A DNA stretch of 64,000 nucleotides, taken from NCBI GenBank assembly GCA_947502265.1, contig CANMZB010000003.1, positions 62,001-126,000 on the forward strand, given 5' to 3'. Positions within the stretch are counted from its first letter, which is position 1, and each line of letters starts with the position of its first letter. The translations under genes and the position numbers were made by a program. Source of the stretch: an uncultured Sulfitobacter sp. GTDB lineage: Bacteria > Pseudomonadota > Alphaproteobacteria > Rhodobacterales > Rhodobacteraceae. The notes under the pieces were generated by a model that searched no databases, had not been told where the DNA came from, and saw only the letters and a list, made by a program, of their open reading frames with translations. Below, piece by piece: positions 1 through 9,169 of this stretch.

Positions 1-2029
1 CACGCCAGATTTCTGCAGGCAGACCGCCCCCCGTCACGCCTTTGAGCGGGGTGTTGTCATCATAGCCCATCCAGACACCGGCAACATAATCGGCCGAAAA
101 TCCGATAAACCAGGCATCCTTGGCCGCCGACGTGGTGCCTGTTTTACCCGCCAGTTGCCGCCCGCCGAATTGCGCACGCCGGCCTGTGCCTTCTGACACG
201 ACTTTTTCCATCATGTAGATCAACTGCTGGGCTGCGCTTTCCTGAATGACCCGCTCTCCGATGCCGCCACCTGTGCCCATCAACGGTTCACTGTCGTCGC
301 GCAGACGCAGATCAATGAGACCGTAAGGCGTTACCGACGAGCCACCATTGAGGATCCCGGCAAACGCACCCGTCATCTCGATCAGGGTGCTTTCGGATGA
401 GCCCAGCGCCATCGCGGGACCGGCGGCAAGATCGTTCTTGATCCCGAACTGCGAGGCAACGGTGCTGACCAATTCGCGCCCCACGGATTCGGAAATCTTG
501 ACCGCAGGAACATTAAGCGACTGCGTCAGCGCGTTTGTCATCGTCGTTTGCCCGACAAACCGCTTGGTATAGTTCTTGGGGCACCACTGCCCTGATCCCG
601 GAATGTCGATGCAGTAGGGGCTGTCGTCCACCAGATCATTGGGCGAATAACCCAGATCAAGCGCCGCCGCATAGACGAACGGCTTGAACGCCGAACCGGT
701 CTGGCGCAGCGCCTGGGTGGCACGGTTAAATGCGCCCGACACCTTGGTTTTGCGCCCGCCCACCATGGCCCGCACGGCACCGTCCGCGCTCATCACAACA
801 ATCGCTGCCTGTGCTTTGGACCCTTCGCGGACCTTGTTGTCGAACACCCAGTTCAGCCCCTCGACCGCCGCTTTTTGCATCCGCTGGTCCAGCGTGGTGC
901 GGATAATCACATCCTCTGTGGTGTTGCGGGTGAAAAATTCCGGTCCGGTGGACATAACCCAATCCGCAAAATAGCCGCCCGCGCGGGCTTCTGCTGCCTC
1001 GGACAACACTGCCGGATTGGCCTGCGCAACCGCCTCTTCCTCAGCTGACAGATAGCCTTGTTCTTTCATCAGGCGCAGCACGGTCGCCGCGCGGTTCTGC
1101 GAGCGTTCGAGATTGGAGGTAGGCGAGAGCGTGCTCGGTGCGGTCAGAAGCCCCGCAAGCATCGCCGCCTCGGACGGATTGAGAATCGCCGCCTGCTTTC
1201 CGAAAAACCGCTGTGCAGCGCCTTCGGCCCCATAGGCCCCGCCGCCCATGTAGGCACGGTTGAGATAAATCGAGAGTATTTCGTTCTTGGAATACTTCGC
1301 CTCCATCGCCAGCGCGTAAACAGCTTCCTTCGCCTTACGCTTGAGCGAGCCGCGACGGCACTGCGCCTCATACTCCGCCTCTGTCTGGCCCGCGCTCGGG
1401 TCAAACGGCTCCCCCAGACACAACAACTTGGCGGTCTGCTGGGTGATGGTAGAGCCACCATGCCCCGACAGCGGGCCACGCCCTTCGGAAAGGTTGATGC
1501 GTACCGCCGAGGCAATGCCGCGCGGGCTGAGACCGAAATGCTTGTAAAACCGCTTGTCCTCGGTTGCGACGACCGCGTTCTTGAGGTGTGGAGATACGTT
1601 TTCCGCCGTCACAACGCCGCCAAACTGGTCCCCGCGCCACGCAAAAACCTCTCCGTTGTGATCCAGCATCGTGACAGACCCGCTGGCCCGCCCGTCGAGC
1701 AGTTCGTTCACCGGCGGCAGCGTGGTATAGAAATAGCCGACGATCAGCGCCAGAACCAACCCGACCACAAGCACCGCACGCGAGGTCGCGACCCAGATCA
1801 CGCGCAGGATTCCACGTGCCAGCCCGGCAAAAAAACCCATGATTCCACCCCGCTTCGCCCGAACGGGCTTGCGCGCACGTGTGGATTTCGCCCACGTTCT
1901 GGCTGCCGGTTTCGCGGCTTTCTTGGGCGCAGCCTTCTTGGGTGCGGGTTTCGCACTGGTGGCCTTTGCCTTGCGGCCATAGCGGTTGTCGGCAACCAAC
2001 GGGCGTTTGCCTTTGCGTGAATCACTCAT
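1..2029 (-). CDS. Class A penicillin-binding protein (PBP1A-like), 3' end cut by window
   Basis: Bifunctional peptidoglycan synthase of the inner membrane, polymerising glycan and cross-linking stem peptides. The frame is open from the ATG at 2029 to base 1, about 676 codons, and lacks only its C-terminus. A Lys/Ala/Pro-rich cytoplasmic tail (residues 1-60) precedes one membrane segment (about 72-95). The glycosyltransferase domain has EDKRFYKHFG from residue 157 and GGSTITQQ shortly after. The transpeptidase domain has SAFK with Ser446 as nucleophile, SLN at 504-506 and KTGT at 629. All catalytic motifs are present, so the enzyme should be active. A loop with two Cys follows the glycosyltransferase motifs; this is compatible with alphaproteobacterial PBP1A proteins. 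Family confidence is high; PBP1A versus another class A subgroup is less certain. Confidence 0.93.
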   Translation of the reverse strand, partial: MSDSRKGKRPLVADNRYGRKAKATSAKPAPKKAAPKKAAKPAARTWAKSTRARKPVRAKRGGIMGFFAGLARGILRVIWVATSRAVLVVGLVLALIVGYFYTTLPPVNELLDGRASGSVTMLDHNGEVFAWRGDQFGGVVTAENVSPHLKNAVVATEDKRFYKHFGLSPRGIASAVRINLSEGRGPLSGHGGSTITQQTAKLLCLGEPFDPSAGQTEAEYEAQCRRGSLKRKAKEAVYALAMEAKYSKNEILSIYLNRAYMGGGAYGAEGAAQRFFGKQAAILNPSEAAMLAGLLTAPSTLSPTSNLERSQNRAATVLRLMKEQGYLSAEEEAVAQANPAVLSEAAEARAGGYFADWVMSTGPEFFTRNTTEDVIIRTTLDQRMQKAAVEGLNWVFDNKVREGSKAQAAIVVMSADGAVRAMVGGRKTKVSGAFNRATQALRQTGSAFKPFVYAAALDLGYSPNDLVDDSPYCIDIPGSGQWCPKNYTKRFVGQTTMTNALTQSLNVPAVKISESVGRELVSTVASQFGIKNDLAAGPAMALGSSESTLIEMTGAFAGILNGGSSVTPYGLIDLRLRDDSEPLMGTGGGIGERVIQESAAQQLIYMMEKVVSEGTGRRAQFGGRQLAGKTGTTSAAKDAWFIGFSADYVAGVWMGYDDNTPLKGVTGGGLPAEIWR

Positions 2030-2285
2030 TTTCGTGGGCCTGCTCGCCTGTTATTTTGCGCATCCTACCTGTCTCTACCCGGTTTGTTTAGCGCTTCATC
2101 CCATTCCGTCTTGTAAATTTCCGACTAATTTTTGTGCTATTTCGAGCGATAGCCTAAAATATAGGCACATACACATAATATGTGCTGCTAAATGATCGCT
2201 CTCCTCTTCCCCTGCATGTCATCTTTCCGGCTTTCTGCACCTGCATCATGCAGGAAAGACCTGCGCCTCAAGAGGAGATAAACAG
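2030..2285. other. Intergenic region upstream of the amtB locus
   Basis: About 250 bases without a supportable gene. It is AT-rich at 2090-2200. It contains a short palindrome, CTGCATcATGCAG, at about 2241-2253 and a strong ribosome binding site (AAGAGGAG, about 2270-2277) that serves the glnK-like start at 2286. I found no convincing sigma-54 (TGGCAC-N5-TTGC) match, although nitrogen control would be expected here. Confidence 0.5.
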
Positions 2286-2422
2286 GTGAAACTCATCATT
2301 GCCACGACCAAACCGTTCAAGCGCGAGAGGGGCCGCAATGCGGCATGAAGGTAAAACCGTAGATGGTCGCCGCCCACAACATGACCAACCAGACGGCCCG
2401 AACCTGCAAATCCGCTACCTAA
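2286..2422 (+). pseudogene. Decayed remnant of a PII gene (glnK-like) upstream of amtB
   Basis: A GTG at 2286 behind a good Shine-Dalgarno opens with VKLIIATTKPFKRE, which matches the conserved PII N-terminus (KLIIATIKPFK...). After about 20 codons the frame stops (TGA 2346-2348). In another frame, 2348-2422 reads KVK, stop, MVAAHNMTNQTART, resembling the later PII segment KVK-x-x-VVAS-x-x-MADQVVETI. About 45 codons between the two parts are missing and the rest of the C-terminus, including the end of the protein, is absent. The position directly before amtB is where glnK normally lies. I infer a gene inactivated by internal deletion and frameshift. A leader peptide retained from glnK is the alternative. 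Confidence 0.6.
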
Positions 2423-2434
2423 CTTAAGGACAAA

Positions 2435-3766
2435 ATGATGAATAAAAAGCTACTCATTCCCCTCGCCTTCAGCGCGACACTCCTGCCGACCCTCGGCCTT
2501 GCACAAGATCCGGGCGCAGCGGCAGTCACAGCCGAAATGGTGTGGATCATGAACACGCTGCTGTTCCTGATCAGCGGCTTTCTGGTGTTCTTTATGGCCG
2601 CCGGTTTTGCCATGCTCGAAGGCGGGCTGGTCCGCTCCAAGAACGTGACCATGCAGATGACCAAAAACGTGGCGCTCTTCTCGTTGGCAACCATCGCCTA
2701 TTGGGCATTCGGCTACAATTTGATGTATCCGCTGGGTACGTGGTCCGTCGATGGCATTCTGTCCGGCGTATTCGGTCCCGGCGTTCTCGAAGCGGTCGGA
2801 ATCGATCTGGCTGCTGCCGATGACGGCGCATATGCCTCTACCGGTTCCGACTTTTTCTTCCAGCTGATGTTCTGCGCTGCAACCGCGTCGATCGTATCAG
2901 GCGCATTGGCCGAGCGGATCAAACTGTGGCCCTTTCTGGCCTTCGTCGTCATCTTGACCGGCGTTATCTATCCATTGCAAGCATCGTGGAAATGGGGCGG
3001 TGGTTTCCTTGATAACATGGGCTTTCTTGACTTCGCGGGCTCCACTGTTGTGCACTCCGTTGGCGGTTGGGCCGCGTTGGCAGGTGCGTTGATCCTCGGG
3101 CCGCGTATCGGCAAATACAAGGATGGTCGGGTACATCCGATGCCCGGCTCCAACCTTGCGCTGGCGACGTTGGGGATGTTCATCCTGTGGATGGGCTGGT
3201 TCGGTTTCAACGGCGGTTCGCAGCTGGCGATCGGATCTGTCGGGGATATCGCAGACGTCAGCCGCATTTTTGCCAACACAAACGCAGCCGCTGCGGGGGG
3301 TGCCTTGATGGCGCTGGTCCTGACACAGCTTCTCTACAAAAAAGCGGATCTGACGATGATCCTCAACGGTGCGCTTGCCGGTCTGGTGTCGATCACCGCC
3401 GAACCTCTGACGCCAAGCCTTGGCATGGCGATTTTGATCGGCGGCATCGGCGGCGTGATCGTGGTTTTCGCTGTACCGTTCCTCGACAAGATGAAGATCG
3501 ACGATGTTGTTGGCGCGATCCCTGTGCATCTCTTTGGCGGCATCTGGGGCACGCTTGCTGTGGTTCTTACCAACAGCGACGCCCAGCTTGGCACGCAGGT
3601 CTATTCAATCCTCGTGGTCGGTGTCTTTGCCTTCGTTTCCTGTAGCATCGTCTGGTATGTTCTGAAAATCACCGTGGGCATCCGCGTCAGCGAAGAGGCA
3701 GAGATTGCGGGTCTGGATATGTCCGAACTGGGCATGGAAGCCTATCCCGAGTTCGCGCGCGGATAA
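2435..3766 (+). CDS. amtB: Ammonium transporter (Amt family)
   Basis: Trimeric inner-membrane channel for ammonium uptake. The 443-aa product starts with a cleavable-type signal (residues 1-23, ending LGLA-QD) and then 11 hydrophobic segments. Family features include GFAMLEGGLVRSKN near residue 60, the FQLMFCAATASIVSGALAER region near 140-160, and HSVGGWAALAGALILGPRIG near 205, which carries the first pore His. VHLFGGIWGTL near 360 carries the second. Two adjacent ATG codons (2435 and 2438) could start it. It normally pairs with GlnK, which blocks it when nitrogen is plentiful; here the upstream glnK copy is broken, so control would need another PII protein. A strong terminator follows. Confidence 0.95.
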   Translation: MMNKKLLIPLAFSATLLPTLGLAQDPGAAAVTAEMVWIMNTLLFLISGFLVFFMAAGFAMLEGGLVRSKNVTMQMTKNVALFSLATIAYWAFGYNLMYPLGTWSVDGILSGVFGPGVLEAVGIDLAAADDGAYASTGSDFFFQLMFCAATASIVSGALAERIKLWPFLAFVVILTGVIYPLQASWKWGGGFLDNMGFLDFAGSTVVHSVGGWAALAGALILGPRIGKYKDGRVHPMPGSNLALATLGMFILWMGWFGFNGGSQLAIGSVGDIADVSRIFANTNAAAAGGALMALVLTQLLYKKADLTMILNGALAGLVSITAEPLTPSLGMAILIGGIGGVIVVFAVPFLDKMKIDDVVGAIPVHLFGGIWGTLAVVLTNSDAQLGTQVYSILVVGVFAFVSCSIVWYVLKITVGIRVSEEAEIAGLDMSELGMEAYPEFARG

Positions 3767-3796
3767 GCACCGTGCGGCACACTGTCGAAACAAACG

Positions 3797-3827
3797 AAAG
3801 GCCCGCATCGTTGGATGCGGGCCTTTT
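3797..3827 (+). terminator. Rho-independent terminator after amtB
   Basis: AAAGGCCCGCATC, loop, GATGCGGGCCTTTT: 13-bp stem ending in a T-run. It lies between convergent amtB and the aminotransferase gene and probably works in both directions. Confidence 0.9.
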
Positions 3828-3849
3828 CAATGCGGAGTACGTAAGATGG

Positions 3850-5034
3850 TTAAACTCCGGTGTCGATGATCGCTTTGGCAAGGATCGGAACCGTCTGTGC
3901 ATTCAAACCGGCAATATTCATGCGACTATCGCCCACCATGTAAATCCCGTGGTCCGCGCGCAGTTTTTCAACCATTTCCGGCGTGGTGCCAAGGCGTGAG
4001 AACATGCCCCGATGCTGCGCGAGAAAGGCGAACCGGTCGGAGCCCGCGAGCCTGCGCAGCTCTGACGCCAACTGTTCGCGCAATCCCAACATGGACTGGC
4101 GCACATCCTCAAGCTCGGCCTGCCAATCGGCGCGCAGGGCGTCGTCGGTCAGGATCATCGTCACCAGCCGTGCACCATGATCGGGCGGGAAGCTGAAATT
4201 CTGCCGGTTGAGATAGGCCAGCGTGTCCTGATTGAGCCCGCGCGCCGAAGCGTCCGACGAAACAGCCATCAAGATGCCCGTCCGCTCGCGGTAGATGCCA
4301 AAGTTTTTCGAGCAGCTGGCCGCGATCAGGCATTCGGGCACAGCCGCCGCGACCTTGCGCGTGGCTGCCGCATCTTCGTCCAGACCGTCACCAAAGCCCT
4401 GATAGGCAATGTCGATCATCGGAACCGCACCTGTCTCCAGCAGCACCTTGATCACCGCATCCCATTCGGCGCTGTTGAGGTTCGCACCGGTCGGGTTGTG
4501 GCAGCAGCCGTGCAGCAGCACCACATCGCCTTTGCGCGCGGTTTTCAGATCCGCGATCATGCCGTCGAAATCAACGCCTCGCGTTTCTTCATCGAAATAG
4601 CGGTAGGGAACCATCTCCATCCCGAGGTATTTCAGGATCGACAGGTGGTTAGGCCATGTCGGGTTGGACACGAATACCCGCGCCCGAGGTGCCGCCATCT
4701 GGATCAGCTCGAATGCCTGACGCACGGCGCCTGTCCCGCCCGGCGTGGCCGCTGCGGCAACGTTTGCGCGCGCAACCGCAGTCCCCAGCACCAGCGCGAT
4801 CATGGCATCACCAAACGCCGGATCACCCGCGAGGCCGGTGTAGGCCTTGCTGTCTTGTTCTTCCCACAGCTTGTGTTCAGCGGCCTTCACCGCGCGCATC
4901 ACAGGCGTAAGACCCGTCGCATCCTTGTAAACGCCGACACCAAGGTCAATCTTGGTGTCACGCGGATCATCGCGATAGGCTTGAACGAGGGCTAAAATCT
5001 TATCGGCAGGCTGTGCCTTCAATGTCTCGAACAT
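3850..5034 (-). CDS. Aspartate/aromatic amino-acid aminotransferase (class I, PLP)
   Basis: PLP enzyme of the AspC/TyrB type, moving amino groups between dicarboxylic or aromatic amino acids and 2-oxoglutarate. The 394-aa product has the family signatures: CCHNPTG around Asn180, Asp208, Tyr211 and the Schiff-base Lys243 in SCSKNFGIYRERTG. The start chosen is MFETLKAQPADKI at 5034. The alternative ATG at 5037 overlaps the TGA of the upstream sulfurtransferase, so the two genes are translationally coupled (ATGATG arrangement). Coupling to a 3-mercaptopyruvate sulfurtransferase suggests a cysteine catabolic pair, with the aminotransferase making mercaptopyruvate from cysteine; this is inference. 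Substrate preference cannot be settled from sequence. Confidence 0.92.
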   Translation of the reverse strand: MFETLKAQPADKILALVQAYRDDPRDTKIDLGVGVYKDATGLTPVMRAVKAAEHKLWEEQDSKAYTGLAGDPAFGDAMIALVLGTAVARANVAAAATPGGTGAVRQAFELIQMAAPRARVFVSNPTWPNHLSILKYLGMEMVPYRYFDEETRGVDFDGMIADLKTARKGDVVLLHGCCHNPTGANLNSAEWDAVIKVLLETGAVPMIDIAYQGFGDGLDEDAAATRKVAAAVPECLIAASCSKNFGIYRERTGILMAVSSDASARGLNQDTLAYLNRQNFSFPPDHGARLVTMILTDDALRADWQAELEDVRQSMLGLREQLASELRRLAGSDRFAFLAQHRGMFSRLGTTPEMVEKLRADHGIYMVGDSRMNIAGLNAQTVPILAKAIIDTGV

Positions 5035-5888
5035 CATGCGTCTCCGGTCGCTACGGGCACGGTGGGAAACATACCCCATTCCGCCCATGATCCATCATAA
5101 AGAGACCAGTCATTGTGGCCCATACGTTCAAGCGCAAGCGCCAGAATCGCCGCCGTCACACCCGACCCGCAGGAGGTGATCACGGGTTTTCCCAGATCAA
5201 CACCCGCCGCTTCGAATATCTGGCGCGTCTCATCAGGGCTTTTCAGCGTTTTGTCATCGTTCAACAGCACATCATAAGGCACGTTCAGCGATTTCGGAAT
5301 GTGGCCCGAACGCAAACCTTCACGGGGTTCGGGGGCCTCGCCGCGAAAACGCGGCGCGCTGCGGGCATCCACGATCTGTGGGCTGCCCAGCTTGGACGCA
5401 TGGGCGACCTGTGTCACATCGCGCACCAACTGGTTCTTGAACCGTACCGTCATGTGACGGTCCCGCGGGATTGGCGCCATATCTTCGATGGCGCGGCCTT
5501 CGGCCTTCCACTTGGGCAAACCACCGTCAAGCACGGCAATATCGTCTTTTCCCATCAGCTTAAACAGCCACCACACGCGCGCCGCCGAAAACAGGCCTGC
5601 GCTGTCATAAACGACAACCTGATGGCCATCGCCCACGCCCAATGCCCGCATCCGCGACATGAACTTTTCAACCGGCGGTGCCATATGCGGCAAATCAGAG
5701 CGCGCATCGGAAATCTCGTCAATATCAAAGAACCGCGCGCCGGGAATATGGGCCGCGTTATACTCCGCTTCGCAATCGCGATCATCCGCAGGCATATACA
5801 TCGACGCATCAAGGAGGCGCAGATCGGGATCTTTCAGATGCTTGGCAAGCCACTCTGTCGAAACGAGTGTTTTCGGGTCGTCTGTCAT
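5034..5888 (-). CDS. sseA: 3-mercaptopyruvate sulfurtransferase (two rhodanese domains)
   Basis: Transfers sulfur from 3-mercaptopyruvate to thiol acceptors or cyanide. The 284-aa protein has an N-terminal inactive rhodanese domain (about 1-140) and a C-terminal catalytic one with the loop CGSGVTA. CG[ST]GVT is the mercaptopyruvate type, not the CRxGx[RT] of thiosulfate rhodaneses. The start MTDDPKTLVSTEW at 5888 fits the family; a longer open frame upstream to 6032 has no family-like sequence. Its stop overlaps the start of the aminotransferase gene, so they form one operon. Confidence 0.9.
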   Translation of the reverse strand: MTDDPKTLVSTEWLAKHLKDPDLRLLDASMYMPADDRDCEAEYNAAHIPGARFFDIDEISDARSDLPHMAPPVEKFMSRMRALGVGDGHQVVVYDSAGLFSAARVWWLFKLMGKDDIAVLDGGLPKWKAEGRAIEDMAPIPRDRHMTVRFKNQLVRDVTQVAHASKLGSPQIVDARSAPRFRGEAPEPREGLRSGHIPKSLNVPYDVLLNDDKTLKSPDETRQIFEAAGVDLGKPVITSCGSGVTAAILALALERMGHNDWSLYDGSWAEWGMFPTVPVATGDA

Positions 5889-5989
5889 GGCGTCTCCGTT
5901 CGCAGCTATGGATACACAAGAGGTACTCTGGCAAACTTGGGCTGACAAGAGCGGTTGCCCTTCATGCAGCTTTGCAAACGGGGGGTTAT

Positions 5990-6478
5990 TCAGCCGTGAT
6001 CCTTCAGCAGGCGGGATTTCTGGCGGGACCAATCGCGCTTGGCCGCTGTCTCGCGCTTGTCATGCAGTTTTTTACCCTTGGCCACGCCCAGCTTGATTTT
6101 GGCCATGCCGCGATGGTTGAAATACATCACCAACGGCACCAGCGTCATGCCCTTGCGTTGCGTTTCATTCCACAGGTTCGCCAGTTGCTTGTTGCTGACC
6201 AACAGCTTGCGACGGCGGCGCTCTTCGTGGCCAAAGGTCTTGGCCTGTTTGTAGGGCGCAATATAGGAGTTCACGAGCCACAGTTCGCCATCTTCAACCG
6301 CCGCATAGCTTTCGGCGATGTTGGAGCCGCCCATACGCAGGGATTTCACCTCGGACCCTTCAAGGATGATACCGCATTCGATGTCGTCCTCGATTGCGTA
6401 ATCATACCGCGCGCGGCGGTTTTCTGCGATCACCTTATAGTTCGGATCGGATTTGGAGGATGATTTTACCTGAGCCAT
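5990..6478 (-). CDS. smpB: SsrA-binding protein SmpB
   Basis: RNA-binding partner of tmRNA in trans-translation, which rescues stalled ribosomes. The 162-aa length is normal for the family. Visible signatures are [33 protein letters not shown] near the N-terminus, the central NPKR-like region replaced by NYKVIA upstream, LVPLVMYFN, and the basic tail with [16 protein letters not shown]. The start [12 protein letters not shown] at 6478 is preferred over an upstream in-frame ATG at 6514 because the extra residues are not conserved-looking. No tmRNA gene is in the window. Confidence 0.95.
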   Translation of the reverse strand: MAQVKSSSKSDPNYKVIAENRRARYDYAIEDDIECGIILEGSEVKSLRMGGSNIAESYAAVEDGELWLVNSYIAPYKQAKTFGHEERRRRKLLVSNKQLANLWNETQRKGMTLVPLVMYFNHRGMAKIKLGVAKGKKLHDKRETAAKRDWSRQKSRLLKDHG

Positions 6479-6525
6479 GCAAAGCGATGTAAGGCGCGCA
6501 GGACGCGCGCGCAAGGGTTGCGCGC

Positions 6526-7083
6526 TTAACGCAAGCCGTTGCGTGCCACGAAAACCGCCAGATCCGATATGATCCGGCCCCGCGCGCGCGCAATTGCCGG
6601 TGCTCCGCCCTTGGGATCATAGGCCACGCTCAGGTCAAACTGGCCGGAGCGTTCGCGCCCCTGATAGACGCCAACGAAATACTGGCCCGTGGCGCGGTAA
6701 ACCCCGTCCGTTCCGGCAACCAGATCGGCAAAGCGGATATCAAGCGCGGCACTCGCAGGTGCCTCGAACGGCCACGGTTCGGGGGCGATGCGGGCATTGG
6801 TGAGGCTTGCCAGATTGCGGCTCAGCTCAAGCCCGATCGCGCGGGCGGGCGAATCCGCCCACAGCACTTTGGACGTGATCAGCGTGCCGTCGGGGGCTTG
6901 CTGCGCAAGCTCGTCGGCGGCGGCATATTCGGGCAACGACACATCCTTGACCTCGACCGAGGCATAGCGGATCGGCACGGTCTCCGTGATCTCGGGCGAT
7001 TGGACCGCGATGCGGTCGGACGCACCGCAAGCGGCAAGCAAGGCAAGCGTTGCACAGAGAGCGAGAGGTTTGATGAATGTCAT
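6526..7083 (-). CDS. pqiC: PqiC-like lipoprotein (ABC-type transport auxiliary lipoprotein)
   Basis: 185-aa lipoprotein of the PqiC/YmbA (DUF330) family, the outer-membrane anchor of the Pqi intermembrane lipid-transport machine. The signal peptide ends in the lipobox LLAAC (Cys19), followed by G-A-S. The body contains [20 protein letters not shown], characteristic of the family. It starts one base after the pqiB stop, so it is the last gene of the pqiA-pqiA'-pqiB-pqiC operon. Family confidence is high; the cargo is not known for this organism. Confidence 0.85.
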   Translation of the reverse strand: MTFIKPLALCATLALLAACGASDRIAVQSPEITETVPIRYASVEVKDVSLPEYAAADELAQQAPDGTLITSKVLWADSPARAIGLELSRNLASLTNARIAPEPWPFEAPASAALDIRFADLVAGTDGVYRATGQYFVGVYQGRERSGQFDLSVAYDPKGGAPAIARARGRIISDLAVFVARNGLR

Positions 7084-7084
7084 G

Positions 7085-9169
7085 TTATCTTCCCAACAGC
7101 AAAGAGTTCGGGTTGCGTTCGATGGTGCGCGCCAGCTTGGTCAGCGCCTTGGCGGCTTGCTGGATGTCGCGCAGCGCGGCCTCGGTGGTGCGGCTAAGCT
7201 GGTCACCCTTGTTATAGCCTTCGATGGTCCGCCCCGCCTGTACAAACAGCGCATTCAGGCGGTTCACGATTTCCGGCAGCGTATCGGTAGAGGCGGCGAT
7301 CTGGTCCGCCGCATTGCGCGCCGATGCCAGCGTGCTGTTCACGTTCTCCACCGCTCCGCCCTCGCGCAATTCGGCCAGCGTGCGGTTCAATTCGTCCAGC
7401 GCACCGCTTAGAGCCGCGGGCAGTTCCGCCGTATCGGGGCTACTGACCAAGGTATTGGCCGACGTCGTCAGACGCGTCAGCTCCTCCACCAGCGGGTCCA
7501 GCTCCAGCGTCGCGGCATTGGCTGCAACCGCTTCGATCTGTGCGACCAACTCCGGCACCCCTTCGACAGAGGAGGTCACGGATGTCGCTGCCTCCGACGC
7601 GGAACCGAGCATTTCGCGCAGCGTCTCGACAATACGTTGCGTCTCAAGCTCGGCGACCAACCCTTCGATCCGGACCAGCGTCGAATTCAAGGCAACCGGC
7701 ACGTTCTGGATTTCATCTGAACTGACCAGCCCTGAAATATCGCTCAAAAGCGCGCGCACGTCGCTTGGCGTCTGGCGCAAGTCCTCGCTTGATACCAGAC
7801 CCTCGACCGAATTCATCAGGCCAATGGCGCTGTTAAGCAGCTCTTCGATGGGCAGATTATTGATGCGGGTAATGACCCCTTCAACGGTTGCCCCGGCGTC
7901 CGATGTCACGCTTTGCGTGGTCGGCATGACCGGCAAACCGTCACCCGCCGCCGTCATCCGGCTCGCAACGGCGTCCTCCACCTCGACCAGTTCGACCTTC
8001 AATCCCCCTGTCAGTAAGCTGGCAGAGGCAAGCCGTGCGCGCAACCCGTTGCCCACGCGGTCTTGCAGAAACTCCAGCGCCGCATCCGCCGTCACATCAC
8101 CCGGCAAGCCAAGGCTCGCAGGCTGGATCGACAGGATCACATTGAGCCGCACGCGGCTGTCGCCAAACTGGTTATAGTCCACAACGCCGGACAGGCTGTC
8201 CACTTTGCCGATCTTGAAACCGCTCAGCTCGACCGGCGCGCCAACCGTCAAACCCGAGATGTTATCATCGAACAGCACGCTGATTTGCAGCGGATCAACT
8301 TCGGAGGCGCTGAACAAGCTGCTGCGCGCGATTTCCTTGCTGGCGAATATCTCGAAGACTTCGCCGTCCTGCACGACCTCGCCGCCCGATACGAAGGTGT
8401 CAAAAGTAATCCCCCCGCCGATCAACGTGGCAATCGAGGAAAAGTCGATCTCGGCGCCTGACGGGCCAACGGACAGGCTGAAACCGGATGTATCCCAGAA
8501 CCGTGTGGACGAGTTGATCAGGCCTCGATGTTCTTCGTATATCAACGCCTCGACGATGGCGTAGGTGCCGCCGCGCGCGATCTGTGCACGGCCCACACGC
8601 CCCACCTCGATCCCGCGAAACAGGATCGGCGCATTGTCCGTCAGCGTGCCGGTGGCCGTGGTGCGAAACGCGATCTGAAGGCCGCTCTCGCCCGGCTGGA
8701 TCAAAGGCGCGGCTGTGGCGCCGGTGAAATATGTCTCTGGTTCGCCAATGGTTTCGTCCCACGAACCCTGAATATAAACACCGCTCAAAACGGTGCTAAG
8801 ACCGGTGATGCCCTGCGCCGTCACCTCCGGCTCGACGATCCAGAAAACCGAACTGCTGTCGATGTAGGGCGCAATATCCTTGTCGATGCGGATATGCGCT
8901 TCGACATGGGCCAGACCTTCGCTAAACCCGACCTTTTCAACCTTGCCGACGGTAATATCGCGGTATTTCAGCTCGGTTTCGCCTTCTTCGATGCCCGCCC
9001 CCCCTTTAAACGTGACAACAATCAACGGACCGCGCGCACTGAACGATTGCCATGCCACGCCGAACGCAACCACCAGCGCCAAAAGCGGAATCACCCAGAT
9101 GAAGGATGTGCCGGACAGCCGCGATTTGCGGGCCGGCTGGATCGAAACTTCGGGCAGGGTGTCAGACAT
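7085..9169 (-). CDS. pqiB: PqiB-like MCE-domain intermembrane transport protein
   Basis: 694-aa periplasm-spanning protein with an N-terminal membrane anchor (about residues 17-37) followed by three MCE domains: around GPLIVVTFKGGAGIEEGETELKYRDI, TDNAPILFRGIEVGRVGRAQI, and GLTVGAPVELSGFKIGKVDSL. The C-terminal 260 residues are low-complexity and alpha-helical, expected to form the coiled tunnel seen in E. coli PqiB. It stacks hexamers into a syringe-like channel for lipids between the membranes. The start MSDTLPEVSIQP at 9169 overlaps the end of the upstream pqiA' gene by 8 bases (frame-shifted), showing translational coupling. Three MCE domains and length match PqiB rather than YebT (seven). 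Confidence 0.88.
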   Translation of the reverse strand: MSDTLPEVSIQPARKSRLSGTSFIWVIPLLALVVAFGVAWQSFSARGPLIVVTFKGGAGIEEGETELKYRDITVGKVEKVGFSEGLAHVEAHIRIDKDIAPYIDSSSVFWIVEPEVTAQGITGLSTVLSGVYIQGSWDETIGEPETYFTGATAAPLIQPGESGLQIAFRTTATGTLTDNAPILFRGIEVGRVGRAQIARGGTYAIVEALIYEEHRGLINSSTRFWDTSGFSLSVGPSGAEIDFSSIATLIGGGITFDTFVSGGEVVQDGEVFEIFASKEIARSSLFSASEVDPLQISVLFDDNISGLTVGAPVELSGFKIGKVDSLSGVVDYNQFGDSRVRLNVILSIQPASLGLPGDVTADAALEFLQDRVGNGLRARLASASLLTGGLKVELVEVEDAVASRMTAAGDGLPVMPTTQSVTSDAGATVEGVITRINNLPIEELLNSAIGLMNSVEGLVSSEDLRQTPSDVRALLSDISGLVSSDEIQNVPVALNSTLVRIEGLVAELETQRIVETLREMLGSASEAATSVTSSVEGVPELVAQIEAVAANAATLELDPLVEELTRLTTSANTLVSSPDTAELPAALSGALDELNRTLAELREGGAVENVNSTLASARNAADQIAASTDTLPEIVNRLNALFVQAGRTIEGYNKGDQLSRTTEAALRDIQQAAKALTKLARTIERNPNSLLLGR

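Noticed and set aside
2100..2280. Sigma-54 promoter expected for nitrogen-controlled amtB
   Set aside because: No TGGCAC-N5-TTGC match in either strand; only a short palindrome was seen.
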